Source of the DNA: Acidimicrobiia bacterium
GTDB lineage: Bacteria > Actinomycetota > Acidimicrobiia > Acidimicrobiales > Poriferisodalaceae
Direction of reading: 5' to 3'
Length of the DNA stretch: 64,000 nucleotides
Assembly (NCBI GenBank): GCA_022826045.1
Contig: JAJDVQ010000023.1
Span: 62,001 to 126,000 of the forward strand
Under the pieces are notes generated by a model. That model saw only the letters and a list, made by a program, of their open reading frames with translations. It ran no database searches and was not told the origin of the DNA. Within the stretch, counting starts at the first letter, position 1. The number at the start of each line of letters is the position of its first letter. This document shows, in pieces, positions 26,207 to 35,460 of this stretch. A program made the translations under genes and the position numbers.

Positions 26207-27589
26207 TCAGTTCATTGCAGCCAGGATCGGGGCCAGCGATTCGAACAACCCCCCGACATCGTCGTCACCCTCGAGACCCAGCAGGTTGGTCGTCAGCGCG
26301 ACGCCGAGGTCGAACGCGGGCGCGTAGGCAGCGATAGTGCGGAAGCCCGGCACGCCGCCCCCGTGGGTGTAGATCGTCAGGCCGGGCATCTCGTCGGTCG
26401 AGATGCCCAAGCCGTAGTCGTTGGCGGGATCCGGATGGCCCGCAGTCATGAGCGCGACCTGGTCTTCATCGAGGATGTCGGTCGCGAAGAGTCCCCGGAT
26501 CAGCAGCGCCACATCGCCGATCTGCGCTTCGATGCCGCCGCCGGTCCATCCCGCGGAACGCGCGAATTCGCTCGCCATGGTGCCGATGTCCACGAAGATA
26601 GCGTCGTTGTGGGCGATCTGGTTGTCGGGGGTGAGCCCCAGCAGCGGCGCCATCAGGTAGCCGATCGTGCTGCCGACGTACCCGTTTGCCGTGGGCTCGG
26701 GCGGGAACTCGTCCGGAGTGAGGTAGGTGTGTTCGAGGCCGAGCGGCTCGAACACGCGAGCCCGCAGTTCCGCGGCTGCCGAATTGCCGGTCACCGCTTC
26801 GATGAGCAGGCCCGCGGCGAGATAGCCAGTGGTGTTGTAGTGGAACTCGGTGCCCAGCTCTGCCACGGGTCCGTACTCGGCGGCGAATTCCAAGATCTCC
26901 TCTGGTGAGATCTGCTCGGCCAGCCGGGGCGCTGCGAGCTGGTAGAAGCTGACGTCGAACGCGTACTCGACGAAGCCCGAGGTATGCCCAAGCAGGTCAC
27001 GCACGGTGACTGCGGCGGCGTGCTCGTACCCCGGCGCCCAGTCGTCGCCCAGGTACTGCGCAACGGGCGCGTCGAGCTCGAGCAGGCCTTCGGAGACGAG
27101 CTGCAGCACGACAGCAGCGGTGACCGACTTGGTGACCGAGCCGATGCGCACATGGTGGTCGACGGTCATGGGAGCGCCAGTCGCGATGTCGCTCACACCC
27201 CAAGCGAAGGTGTTGGGCTCGGCACCGCCTTGCGTGATGGCCAGTACGAGGCCGGGCGCGCCAGTGCGCTCCATCCAGTCCCCAATAGCGGCGTCGAGCG
27301 GATCCGCCGGCTCGGCATCGGGCTCGGCGCCGGACTCGTCGGCTGACGCAGCCTCCGGCTCGTCGGCTGACGCAGCCGTCGCGGTCGGCGTGGCAGTGGT
27401 GGCAAGCGGTGCCTCGGCGGCGGCTGGAGGCATGGCCGCAGTCGTGGGCGCCGGGGCCGCGGTCGTCGGCGCTGGCGCCTCGGTGGTCGCCGGAGGTGGG
27501 GCGGTGCTGGTCGGCGTTGCCTCTTCGGCGCTGCTGCAGGCGGCAGCCAGCAGGCCGAGTGCCAGCAAGGCGGATGCGAGTCGCTTCAT
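26207..27589 (-). CDS. Serine hydrolase, beta-lactamase/class C-like family, lipoprotein
   Basis: From ATG 27589 the protein has a lipoprotein signal, MKRLASALLALGLLAAAC, with the lipobox cysteine at residue 18. A low-complexity linker of alanine, proline, threonine and glutamate follows, up to about residue 105. The catalytic domain has SVTKSVTAAVV (SxxK) near residue 153, FHYNTTGYLAAG (YxN) and IYTHGGGVPGF (HGG). This fits the class C beta-lactamase/DD-peptidase/esterase family, anchored outside the membrane. The substrate is unknown. The track start at 27868 invades the divergent acyl-CoA synthetase gene. Confidence 0.9.
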   Translation of the reverse strand: MKRLASALLALGLLAAACSSAEEATPTSTAPPPATTEAPAPTTAAPAPTTAAMPPAAAEAPLATTATPTATAASADEPEAASADESGAEPDAEPADPLDAAIGDWMERTGAPGLVLAITQGGAEPNTFAWGVSDIATGAPMTVDHHVRIGSVTKSVTAAVVLQLVSEGLLELDAPVAQYLGDDWAPGYEHAAAVTVRDLLGHTSGFVEYAFDVSFYQLAAPRLAEQISPEEILEFAAEYGPVAELGTEFHYNTTGYLAAGLLIEAVTGNSAAAELRARVFEPLGLEHTYLTPDEFPPEPTANGYVGSTIGYLMAPLLGLTPDNQIAHNDAIFVDIGTMASEFARSAGWTGGGIEAQIGDVALLIRGLFATDILDEDQVALMTAGHPDPANDYGLGISTDEMPGLTIYTHGGGVPGFRTIAAYAPAFDLGVALTTNLLGLEGDDDVGGLFESLAPILAAMN

Positions 27590-27761
27590 GCAGGCAGCGT
27601 AAGAGGCTGAACCGAGAGGCCAAGCCATGAGGTGCGAGATGGCCGGCGAGTCATTGGCGGCCTCGATGGGCAGACTGTGTCGCTGCTTCGTTGGCGCGCG
27701 GGCAGTGACTTTTGCGAGTATCTGCCGCGACATCTGCTCGAGCGGGCCGTAGGGGGTCGAC

Positions 27762-29336
27762 GTGAATCTCGGAATGCTGCTCTTCATGCCGGCGACGATT
27801 GCCGGCGAACAGGTCATCTTGATCGACACCTCAACCGAAGTCGGCGGAGGCACCGCACGCGAGGTCACCTACCAGGAGCTCCTCGACAACGTGGGCCGCA
27901 CGGCCGGGATGCTGACGATGCTGGGCGTCGGCGTCGGCGACCGGGTCGGCGTCTTCGCCACCAACAGCGTGGAGTGTGTCGAGGCCATCTTCGGAGGTGC
28001 GTTCGTGGGCGCCACCGTCGTGCCGATGAACTTCCGCGCCGGTGCGGAGGAGACAGCCCACCTGCTGAGCGACAGCGAGATCAGCGTCTTGTTCACCGAG
28101 TCTCGCTACAGCGACATGATCGAGCAGAACAAGCCCGACGACCTCGAGCATGTCCTGGTGCTCGACGATCCGTCGTCGTATGCCGCTGCCCGCGACGAGG
28201 CGTTCGAGCTCCCGGTGCCCGAAGACGTCGACCCCGACGGTCTGTGCGCGCTGCTGTACACGAGCGGCACCACGGCCATGCCCAAGGGCGTCAAGCTCAC
28301 CAACGGCGCCATCACCGGCTACGTCATGGGCACCAACGACGCCGCCACCGGCGAGGACATGGGCCGCATGGCCGTCGCAGCGCCGCTGTACCACATTGCC
28401 GGGCTGACTTCGATGCTGAATGCTCTCTACAGCGGGCGAGTGGTGGTGCTGCTGCCCCAGTTCGAGGCATCGTCATGGATCGACTGCGTGCAGGCGCACT
28501 CGGTGACGCACGCCTTCCTGGTGCCCACCATGCTCGCCCGGGTGCTCGAAGCCCCCAACTTCGGCCACGGAGCATTCGGCGGACTCGAAGCGGTCACGTA
28601 CGGCGCTGCGCCGATGCCGCCGTCGGTCATACGCAGGGCCATCGACATGTTCCCGCCGAACGTGGCGTTCGCCGGCGCCTACGGCCAGACCGAGACGACA
28701 TCCACGGTGGCAGTCCTCGACCCCGACGATCACCGCATCGAGGGCACCGATGAGGAAAAGGAGCGCAAGCTGCACCGGCTGTCGTCGGTGGGCCAGGTGC
28801 TCGAGGACGTGCAGGTGCGCGTCGTCGATGCTGACAGCGGCGACGTCGTCGCGCCCGGCGTGATCGGCGAGGTGCAGCTGCAGACATTCCGCGCCATGGA
28901 CGGCTACTGGGGCAACGAGGAGAAGACCCGCGTCACCATCGACGACGAGGGCTGGGTGCATACGGGCGACCTCGGCTACCTCGACGACGACGACTACCTG
29001 TTCCTCCACGGCCGTACCGGCGACATGATCATCAGGGGCGGCGAGAACGTGCTGCCCGATGAGGTCGAGGCCGTCCTGTACGACCATCCCGATGTACTCG
29101 AGGCTGCCGTGGTGGGCCTCCCCAGCGAGGAATGGGGCGAGCGCGTGGCAGCAGCGGCCGTCGTGCGACCCGGCGGCGCCACGTCCGGCGACGATCTGGT
29201 TGCGCACGCCCGTGAGCGCCTCGCCCCGTTCAAGCGCCCCGAGTTCGTGCACCTGATGGACGAGTTGCCACGGACCTCCACCGGCAAGCTGCTGCGCCGC
29301 GACCTCATCCCCATGCTCGACGAGCTGGGCATCTGA
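27762..29336 (+). CDS. Acyl-CoA synthetase (AMP-dependent synthetase/ligase)
   Basis: This 524-residue ANL-superfamily enzyme has the P-loop-like LLYTSGTTAMPKGV, the A5 motif GAYGQTETTS, the hinge-side aspartate HTGDLGYLDDDDYLFLHGR, RGGENVLPDEVE and the C-terminal catalytic lysine in RTSTGKLLRRDL. It activates a carboxylic acid to the acyl-adenylate and then the CoA thioester, feeding the surrounding CoA-thioester enzymes. The start is GTG 27762 and the upstream neighbour is divergent. The 172-bp gap between them should contain both promoters. Confidence 0.94.
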   Translation: MNLGMLLFMPATIAGEQVILIDTSTEVGGGTAREVTYQELLDNVGRTAGMLTMLGVGVGDRVGVFATNSVECVEAIFGGAFVGATVVPMNFRAGAEETAHLLSDSEISVLFTESRYSDMIEQNKPDDLEHVLVLDDPSSYAAARDEAFELPVPEDVDPDGLCALLYTSGTTAMPKGVKLTNGAITGYVMGTNDAATGEDMGRMAVAAPLYHIAGLTSMLNALYSGRVVVLLPQFEASSWIDCVQAHSVTHAFLVPTMLARVLEAPNFGHGAFGGLEAVTYGAAPMPPSVIRRAIDMFPPNVAFAGAYGQTETTSTVAVLDPDDHRIEGTDEEKERKLHRLSSVGQVLEDVQVRVVDADSGDVVAPGVIGEVQLQTFRAMDGYWGNEEKTRVTIDDEGWVHTGDLGYLDDDDYLFLHGRTGDMIIRGGENVLPDEVEAVLYDHPDVLEAAVVGLPSEEWGERVAAAAVVRPGGATSGDDLVAHARERLAPFKRPEFVHLMDELPRTSTGKLLRRDLIPMLDELGI

Positions 29337-29344
29337 GGCCGAGC

Positions 29345-29617
29345 TCAGGTCTGCGGATTGCCGCTGGGCACGCCTGCGCCGGCTGCGGTAGCAGCAGCTT
29401 CGACCGGTATCCCGATGCCCAAAAAGCCCTCGATGCGGGCCAGCCGCTCGCGGCCGTCTTTCACGTCGACCCGCACTTCACCGATCTCGGCTCGCACGGC
29501 GGTGAACTCGGCTCGCATCTCGGCCCGCAGTCGCTCTGTGGACCGCTGTTGGTGCCACACGATGGCAAGCACGGCTACTGCCGCCGAGATGACTTGGGTG
29601 AGGATCACCGCGTCCAC
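29345..29617 (-). CDS. Small membrane-anchored coiled-coil protein
   Basis: The 90-residue product starts MDAVILTQVISAAVAVLAIVW, a single transmembrane helix. About 40 charged residues follow (RLRAEMRAEFTAVRAEIGEVRV), predicted to form a coiled coil, then a glycine/alanine-rich tail. It has no catalytic motif. It is convergent with the acyl-CoA synthetase, 8 bp away. Proteins of this shape are common in actinobacteria next to unrelated genes, and the function is unknown. The start is GTG 29617, in an AT-rich region. Confidence 0.7.
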   Translation of the reverse strand: MDAVILTQVISAAVAVLAIVWHQQRSTERLRAEMRAEFTAVRAEIGEVRVDVKDGRERLARIEGFLGIGIPVEAAATAAGAGVPSGNPQT

Positions 29618-29733
29618 GCCTTAAACATAGCACCGCACCATACTGGTGAGAGCGGCAGACTCAAAGTTATTTATTCAAATACATTGAAAATTAGTTGCTG
29701 CTGTCACGCTGTTGACAGTGTCGTGTAGCGGCG

Positions 29734-30969
29734 ATGGGTTCTATTGCGCTATGCACGACGGCTGTGGCGACCGGGTATCGAGACGATCACCTGCATTTGC
29801 TGGCGTGTGCCGCCGCACGCCGATCGGTGGATGTCCAGGCGGCGGCATCGGTGGGGGAGATGCTTGACATCGTCGGACATGCCGCGCGCAGTTCTGCCTC
29901 ACTGAGGATGCGCCAAGACTGCCAGGACAGCGCTGAAGGCAACGGGGGCGATTCGCGTCAGTGGCTCCGGGTTTGGGGTTACGACGATTCACTGCTCGCT
30001 GAACGTCGCCACCCGACCGCCTCTGAGCTCGACGCTGTCACGCACGCTGTTCCGACCGTGCTGCATCACGTCACCGGTCATGTGGCGGTGGTGAACACGG
30101 CCGCGGGCCGCGCCTTGGGCCTGACGTCAGGCGAGGTGCTTGTCGAGCGTCAGGATCTGCTGGCAGCGGTGCCCCGGGACGATCACAGCGCGACGGTGGC
30201 GTGTGTCGCCGAGATTCTGGCCGACTTGGCTGCCGCGGGCATCACCGCATGCACGGACGCGACGCACACCAACGACGTCGCCGCGCTGGAGCTGCTGGCA
30301 GAAGCCGCCGCTGAGGTGCCCTCCGTGAACGTCACGGTGATGGTGGGCGCCGACCGACTCGACTCGTTGGGCGATCTTGATTTTGGCGAGACGGTTCTGT
30401 CGTCTGAGGGCGCGGACGATGCCGACGCGGTGCGGGTCGGACACGCCAAGGTCATGCCGCCTCACGATGACGACAGCGCTATCGCCGACCTTGTAGCGGC
30501 GGCGCGCGCTCATCGATTTCCGGTCGCCGTCCATGTCATGGACATCGACACACTGCAAGCGACCTTGGATGCCTTGGAGGCGCACCCGCCGCTGCCGGCC
30601 GGAATGGCGACGAGCGGCGCCCGCCGCACAGTGCCCGACCGCATTGAACATTGCGCGCTCGCACTGCCCGAACAGCTCGACCGCATTGCCCGGCTCGGCG
30701 TCAAGGTCGTGACCCAGCCCAGCTTCGTGACCCGGCGCGCGCAGAAGTACCGCGATCAGCTCTCGACGACCGAACAGGAGTGGCTCTGGCCGCTCGGCAG
30801 TCTGCTGCGTCGCGGCATCTGCGTCACGCTGTCCTCCGACGCTCCGACGGCTCCTTCTGATCCGGCCGAGTGGATAGAAGCGGCCACGAGTCGGGATCTC
30901 GCACCCGCCGAACGCGTCGACGTCGAGACCGCTCGCCGACTGTGCTTGAGAGGCGGCGCAGACCGCTGA
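29734..30969 (+). CDS. Amidohydrolase family protein (amidohydrolase-3, YtcJ-like), short form
   Basis: This 411-residue protein has the HxH metal site at YRDDHLHLLACAAAR near the start, HHVTGHVAVVNTAAGRALGL, RIEHCALALPEQLDRIARLG and LSSDAPTAPSDP with the catalytic aspartate. These are in the order seen in YtcJ-type PF07969 enzymes. It is about 130 residues shorter than typical members because the N-terminal beta-sandwich and insertions are reduced. A TTGACA box lies at 29711-29716 just upstream, but no clear -10 follows it at the right spacing. The 29618-29733 gap is notably AT-rich. The substrate is unknown. Confidence 0.8.
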   Translation: MGSIALCTTAVATGYRDDHLHLLACAAARRSVDVQAAASVGEMLDIVGHAARSSASLRMRQDCQDSAEGNGGDSRQWLRVWGYDDSLLAERRHPTASELDAVTHAVPTVLHHVTGHVAVVNTAAGRALGLTSGEVLVERQDLLAAVPRDDHSATVACVAEILADLAAAGITACTDATHTNDVAALELLAEAAAEVPSVNVTVMVGADRLDSLGDLDFGETVLSSEGADDADAVRVGHAKVMPPHDDDSAIADLVAAARAHRFPVAVHVMDIDTLQATLDALEAHPPLPAGMATSGARRTVPDRIEHCALALPEQLDRIARLGVKVVTQPSFVTRRAQKYRDQLSTTEQEWLWPLGSLLRRGICVTLSSDAPTAPSDPAEWIEAATSRDLAPAERVDVETARRLCLRGGADR

Positions 30970-31078
30970 GTACGCTGCCGCCTCGGTGCTTCGCCAGCAC
31001 GGTGCAGCCGACACTTCGCAAGAAGCAACCAGCACAGGGCATGAAGCGATCAGCACAGGATGAGCAGGGGGAGGACCG

Positions 31079-32275
31079 ATGGCCGGGCCGATGGAGGGCA
31101 TCCGCGTCGTCGAGTTGGGCGTGTGGATCGCTGGACCCGCCTGTGGCGCGATCCTTGCCGACTGGGGTGCAGACGTCCTCAAGGTGGAGACGCCCGACGG
31201 CGACCCGTTCCGTTCGCTGGACTGGCTGTATCAGGGCGACGGCAACCCGCCGTTCGATCTCGACAACCGCGGCAAGCGCAGCATCGCTCTCGACTTGCGG
31301 CAGCCGGACGGGCTCGCCGCCCTGCACTCCCTGCTGGCTGACGCCGATGTCTTCCTGTCCAACATCCGACCCGGCGGGCTCGAACGCATGGGTCTCGACT
31401 ACCCGTCGCTCGCGCAGCGTTACCCGCGCCTGATCTACGCCAGCGTCACAGGACTCTCGCTGCGAGGCGACGAACGGGATCGCCAGACCTATGACGTGGG
31501 TGCGTTCTGGTCGCGGGCAGGGATCGTCCGGTCGTTGACCCCCGAAGACGCCGACCTGCCGTACCAGCGCGGTGGCATGGGCGACCACATGACCGGTCTG
31601 GCGGCAGCGGCCGGGGTCGCGGCTGCCCTGTTCCACCGCACCAGCACGGGCAAGGGTCAGCTCGTGGAGTCGTCGCTGTTGCGCCTGGGCACCTACCTGC
31701 TGGGCTGGGACCACAACGTCACTGCCATGACGGGCACCGATACCGAGGCCTGGGGCCGCGACAGCCCGCCCAACCCGCTCATCAACTGCTACCGCTGTGG
31801 CGACGGCGAATGGCTCTGGATGCTGGGTCTCGAAGGCGACCGACATTGGCCGTATGTCGTGAGCGCGCTGGAACGGCCGGAGTGGGAGGACGATCCCCGT
31901 TTCGCCGACATCGTGCTCCGCCTCGAGAACACGGCTGCCCTCACCGCGGAGATGGACGCCGTCATGGCGACGCGCACGCGCGCCGAGTGGGGCGAGATCT
32001 TCGATGCAAACGACGTCTGGTGGGCCCCCGTGCAGTCCACCTTGGAGATGCGGTCCGACCCCCAGGCCCACGCTGCGGGCTGCTGGGTGAAGGTGCCGAC
32101 GCATGATGGCCGGACGACTGAGATGGTCGCGACACCGGTGGATTTCTCCGAGAGTGCGTGGGCTCCTGGCGGTCCGCCGCCCGAGCTCGGCCAGCACACC
32201 GAGCTGATCCTGCTCGAGCACGGCTACGACTGGGATGACATCGAGCAGCTGAAGCAGGCGGGCGTGATCCCCTGA
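31079..32275 (+). CDS. CaiB/BaiF (class III) CoA-transferase
   Basis: This is a full-length 398-residue family III CoA-transferase. It has MEGIRVVELGVWIAGPACGA, DVLKVETPDGDPFR, LDNRGKRSIALDLRQPDG and the catalytic aspartate region TYDVGAFWSRAG, where formyl-CoA transferases have the nucleophilic Asp. ATG 31079 has a strong Shine-Dalgarno sequence (GCAGGGGGAGGACCG). It transfers CoA to or from an unidentified carboxylate and lies downstream of the amidohydrolase gene on the same strand. Confidence 0.94.
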   Translation: MAGPMEGIRVVELGVWIAGPACGAILADWGADVLKVETPDGDPFRSLDWLYQGDGNPPFDLDNRGKRSIALDLRQPDGLAALHSLLADADVFLSNIRPGGLERMGLDYPSLAQRYPRLIYASVTGLSLRGDERDRQTYDVGAFWSRAGIVRSLTPEDADLPYQRGGMGDHMTGLAAAAGVAAALFHRTSTGKGQLVESSLLRLGTYLLGWDHNVTAMTGTDTEAWGRDSPPNPLINCYRCGDGEWLWMLGLEGDRHWPYVVSALERPEWEDDPRFADIVLRLENTAALTAEMDAVMATRTRAEWGEIFDANDVWWAPVQSTLEMRSDPQAHAAGCWVKVPTHDGRTTEMVATPVDFSESAWAPGGPPPELGQHTELILLEHGYDWDDIEQLKQAGVIP

Positions 32276-32315
32276 CCAAGGTGTCCTCGCGTTGCAGCGC
32301 ATCTCGACGAGCGGA

Positions 32316-32969
32316 TCAGGGCGCTGGTGTCAGCGTTGCCGTGCCGATCCTTCCCGACGCCAAGAGTGGGCACAAGAAAGTCGGAAAAGAGCTCCTTCCG
32401 TAGAAGCCGTCGAAGGTGACGCGGTCGCCTTCGACCATCGGCCCACTCTGTTTGACCCAGAGTGCGCGGGATTTTGGGTCATACCGAACGAGGTTGTAAC
32501 CCAGCTTGAGAAGGTACACCGACTGCGACAAGCTGTCGGGTGCGCGGTCCATGTCCTCACCGAACTGGAAGACGAGATTGGCCGAGACTGACTGTGCATC
32601 GCGCGTAGGCAAGCTATGAATTGCATCTTGGCCTTGTTGGAGGACAAGCGAGTGAACATATGCGCACGCGCCGTCGAATTTGAGTATTCCGGTTCCTCGC
32701 ACTCTCGGCAAATCGTTCATTCCACTGGACCCGTCGCCGTGAAAGGCTCCGTCGGGTTCGACATAGTGCATTCCGGCGAGATTGCGTGTGAGTGTCGGTT
32801 GGGTGGCTGATGTCTGAACGGGTTGAATTGTTGGCGCACTGGCGGCCGTGCAGGCTGGGCAAAGCGTCAGCACGGCGATAAGCGCGGCAGCGATGCCGAG
32901 ACGCCATCGGCCGAGTTCGGTCGCACGCGCGGGTCTGGCCATCGAAATCGGCACAAGCCGATCAGACAC
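32316..32969 (-). CDS. Putative lipoprotein, paralogue of the upstream gene
   Basis: This 217-residue protein has an N-terminal hydrophobic stretch, WRLGIAAALIAVLTLCPAC, ending in a lipobox cysteine, so it is probably an outer-leaflet lipoprotein. The mature part contains CAYVHSLVLQQ and NLVRYDPKSRALWVKQSGPM. The adjacent gene has clear counterparts, CPYIHQLETWD and TLTRYEPQTQRLWVEQHGPI, so the two are tandem paralogues. GTG 32969 has GGAGAGG upstream and overlaps the previous stop by 8 bases. ATG 32942 is a possible alternative. The family and function are not recognised. Confidence 0.75.
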   Translation of the reverse strand: MSDRLVPISMARPARATELGRWRLGIAAALIAVLTLCPACTAASAPTIQPVQTSATQPTLTRNLAGMHYVEPDGAFHGDGSSGMNDLPRVRGTGILKFDGACAYVHSLVLQQGQDAIHSLPTRDAQSVSANLVFQFGEDMDRAPDSLSQSVYLLKLGYNLVRYDPKSRALWVKQSGPMVEGDRVTFDGFYGRSSFPTFLCPLLASGRIGTATLTPAP

Positions 32970-33615
32970 AGGGCTGATCCTCTCCAGCCCCCGGCATCCA
33001 GCCGGATACTCCTACTCCGTCTCCTCGGCACAGGATCTCCGCCAGGCCCGGAATCAACGTTCCCACAAGCCTCCCGCCGACTGCCAAAGGACAGCGCTCC
33101 GAGGGTTCGACCGCGTCGAGTCGACCGACGGCCGTCGCCTTGTCACCGTTCGCTATTGGGCCGTGCTGCTCGACCCACAGCCTTTGTGTCTGCGGTTCGT
33201 ATCGGGTCAGCGTATACGGCAACGCCAGCAGGTATGTCTGTATGGCCCCGGTACTGTCTCTGTGGAAACTGCCATCGTCCCATGTTTCAAGCTGATGAAT
33301 GTAAGGACATGGACTGTCGATCTCCACAATGCCGTGTATCACATCGTCGGCAACGTCATGCTCTTCCGGTCTCTTATCGGGTGCGAGCAGATCCAACTTG
33401 TCAACAGGCATCTTGTAATACATCTCCACGAAATCCGCGAATGGAATTGTGGTGGTCGTGGTGGTGATCGGCGCATTCGTGTCCAGCGAGGCCGATGTGC
33501 TCTGTGATTCGTCGGCGTCACATGCCGAAGCGACGATGAGCGCAGCGATTGTCAGTGTCAGCGCCAGCCGTGCCAAGGGGGAGCACCACGCTGCTGCGGC
33601 TCGTGGCCGATGCAT
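32962..33615 (-). CDS. Putative lipoprotein, paralogue of the downstream gene
   Basis: The 217-residue product has a signal sequence, LARLALTLTIAALIVASAC, with the lipobox cysteine at about residue 32. A threonine-rich spacer (ITTTTTTIP) follows, then a domain shared with the next gene (CPYIHQL and TRYEPQTQRLWVEQHGP). Two conserved-looking cysteines, in SPCPYIH and SERCPLA, could form a disulfide. It starts 14 bp after the stop of the secreted protease gene on the same strand, so protease and both lipoproteins may form an operon. The function is unknown. Confidence 0.75.
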   Translation of the reverse strand: MHRPRAAAAWCSPLARLALTLTIAALIVASACDADESQSTSASLDTNAPITTTTTTIPFADFVEMYYKMPVDKLDLLAPDKRPEEHDVADDVIHGIVEIDSPCPYIHQLETWDDGSFHRDSTGAIQTYLLALPYTLTRYEPQTQRLWVEQHGPIANGDKATAVGRLDAVEPSERCPLAVGGRLVGTLIPGLAEILCRGDGVGVSGWMPGAGEDQPCV

Positions 33616-33629
33616 GGATCCGTCTCTAG

Positions 33630-35117
33630 TCAGCCGATGAAACGCACTGTCTGACGGTGCAGAATGTCGACACCCAAGAATTGCTCAACCTCGCCGACTG
33701 ATGAGAAGCTGGCATAAACGCCGGTCAGGCTGCAGTCGTTGCCGCTATTGCTGCCCCTATGGATGCCGTAGGCGACCGAACCTCGGTACCACGGTCCGCC
33801 GCTGTCACCTTCACATGATCGCAACGAGTCACCGTGCACGCGAACGAATACTGCATTGCACGTCAATTGCACAGTGCTTTCATTATTGGTGCATGGTGCC
33901 TTGCTGAGGTCTTGATGCCTAGCTGGCTGGTAGTGAATGCTGACAACTGTGCCGCAGGAGAAGTTGCTGCGGTTTCCGGTGTGGCACACGTAGTTTCCGG
34001 CCATCCGGTATCGCGGTTTTTCGGAGGCTACATCGCAATTTCCTTGCGCCCCGAAGACGTTGCACCGGAATGTCGAGCGCAATGTATGGCCTGAACCCTC
34101 AACTACCCGGTGGAACTGGGCATCCGCTGAGATGTTCTGGTACCCGACGACCCATGGCAGGTTGACACCGTTGAGGGAGAGCGAGTTGCGGCAGTGTCCG
34201 GCAGTGATGATGCCGTAGTTGCCAGTCCGCTGGTGCTGTGCCGCAAAGCCCGAGGTGCATCCGCCCATTTCTCGCCCGCCATCGAGCATCGCGTCGGTGC
34301 CAATGCCGCGCCCGTCGACTATCTCGTACGTGACCTCGATGTTCCCTGCGAGCGCTGTGGTAAGCATCGCCTGCATTGCTTGGAGCTGCGCATCCGACGC
34401 GCTCGCGTCATCGGCGGTTCCGACGGCACCGATCCCTCCGGGACCCTTGAACTCATCCGGCTCCGTGGCGTTCGCAAGCGCTGGGTCAACGCCGATGTGC
34501 AGAGCGTTGTCGCTCATGTCGAGCAGCGTAAAAGTCACCACATCAGCGATATCGACGCCGGTGCCAAGGCCGTCCGTTGCAGATCCTACTGGGCCGAGGC
34601 CTGAGCCGCCCGCGAACGTGTGCTGTGCGGTCATGAGTTCCGCGAGCGTGTGCGCAGCGCCGATGCGAATTGTCACATCGGAGTGCAGGTCTGCGATGTC
34701 CGTTGCAGCAGCACTTGCAGGTTGGTCACCTGCCAGCAGAACCCAGCCGGTCAGTCCCCCCGTGTGGTCGATGCCCCAGCCTGCCACTCTGTCAGACTCA
34801 ATGCTGCGTATTGACTCCAACTCCAAGTGCAGCGGGTCGATCCGGTCGAGCCTCCGATTCGCCTCTGCGAGTGTCACGCCGTAGTCGAGCGCATATGAAG
34901 CGGCTGCCGCATCGCCCGCAAGCGGGTCGTTGGGACCTCGAGGCTGCTGTTCCTGCGTTGTCTGCGATTGCTCACTGATGGCGGGGAGTACTGGGTCTGG
35001 GCTCGTGGCGCCAGCTGACACAGGAGCGAGTGCAGCTGCCGAGACGGCCAACACTGCAAGCAGCGCACCGAGACGCATAGAGCCTGCACGGCACCGGCGG
35101 TTCCTTGGCGAGGACAT
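33630..35117 (-). CDS. Secreted chymotrypsin-fold (S1, streptogrisin-like) serine protease
   Basis: From ATG 35117, preceded by GAAGGGAACTGTC, the protein has 495 residues. A signal peptide with RLGALLAVLAVSAAALAPVSAGA is followed by a long N-terminal region of about 260 residues resembling a protease propeptide. The catalytic domain has IITAGHCRNS (His), SADAQFHRV (candidate Asp) and RSCEGDSGGPWYRG (Ser). The many cysteines in the catalytic domain suggest disulfides and an extracellular location. The track start at 35282 is too early. It is the first gene of the protease/lipoprotein run. Confidence 0.9.
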   Translation of the reverse strand: MSSPRNRRCRAGSMRLGALLAVLAVSAAALAPVSAGATSPDPVLPAISEQSQTTQEQQPRGPNDPLAGDAAAASYALDYGVTLAEANRRLDRIDPLHLELESIRSIESDRVAGWGIDHTGGLTGWVLLAGDQPASAAATDIADLHSDVTIRIGAAHTLAELMTAQHTFAGGSGLGPVGSATDGLGTGVDIADVVTFTLLDMSDNALHIGVDPALANATEPDEFKGPGGIGAVGTADDASASDAQLQAMQAMLTTALAGNIEVTYEIVDGRGIGTDAMLDGGREMGGCTSGFAAQHQRTGNYGIITAGHCRNSLSLNGVNLPWVVGYQNISADAQFHRVVEGSGHTLRSTFRCNVFGAQGNCDVASEKPRYRMAGNYVCHTGNRSNFSCGTVVSIHYQPARHQDLSKAPCTNNESTVQLTCNAVFVRVHGDSLRSCEGDSGGPWYRGSVAYGIHRGSNSGNDCSLTGVYASFSSVGEVEQFLGVDILHRQTVRFIG

Positions 35118-35460
35118 GACAGTTCCCTTCAGTTCTTGAGCACGTCGAATACCGGACCCGACCGAGCGTGTCCGGTGTTGCGCTCTGCCCGTAGCGGGCA
35201 CGAGAAGCGACCTGCCTTGGTGCTGGTCTTCGGAAGAAGGAACCAACCAGGCGCATCGCCGCCTCCGAGCCTGACCGTACACCCGTGGTGCAAGGTCTCA
35301 GAACCACGGTGCCGAACGCACTGCCGAGGGAGCCGCGCGTCGAACCTGCTGCTGGGCGTGAGATAACTTCGATCCGCCGCATCGCCGTGCGCCCAGAGCT
35401 CATCAGGGCGGGGCTCGACAACCCGGGTGCGCGAGATGGGGCGGCGGGGAGGTAGAGCGG

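Noticed and set aside
25490-26908. 472-residue plus-strand ORF
   Set aside because: It runs antisense to two well-supported genes and has shadow-like composition.
30824-32302. 492-residue minus-strand ORF
   Set aside because: It is the antisense shadow of the CoA-transferase at 31079 and has no recognisable motif.
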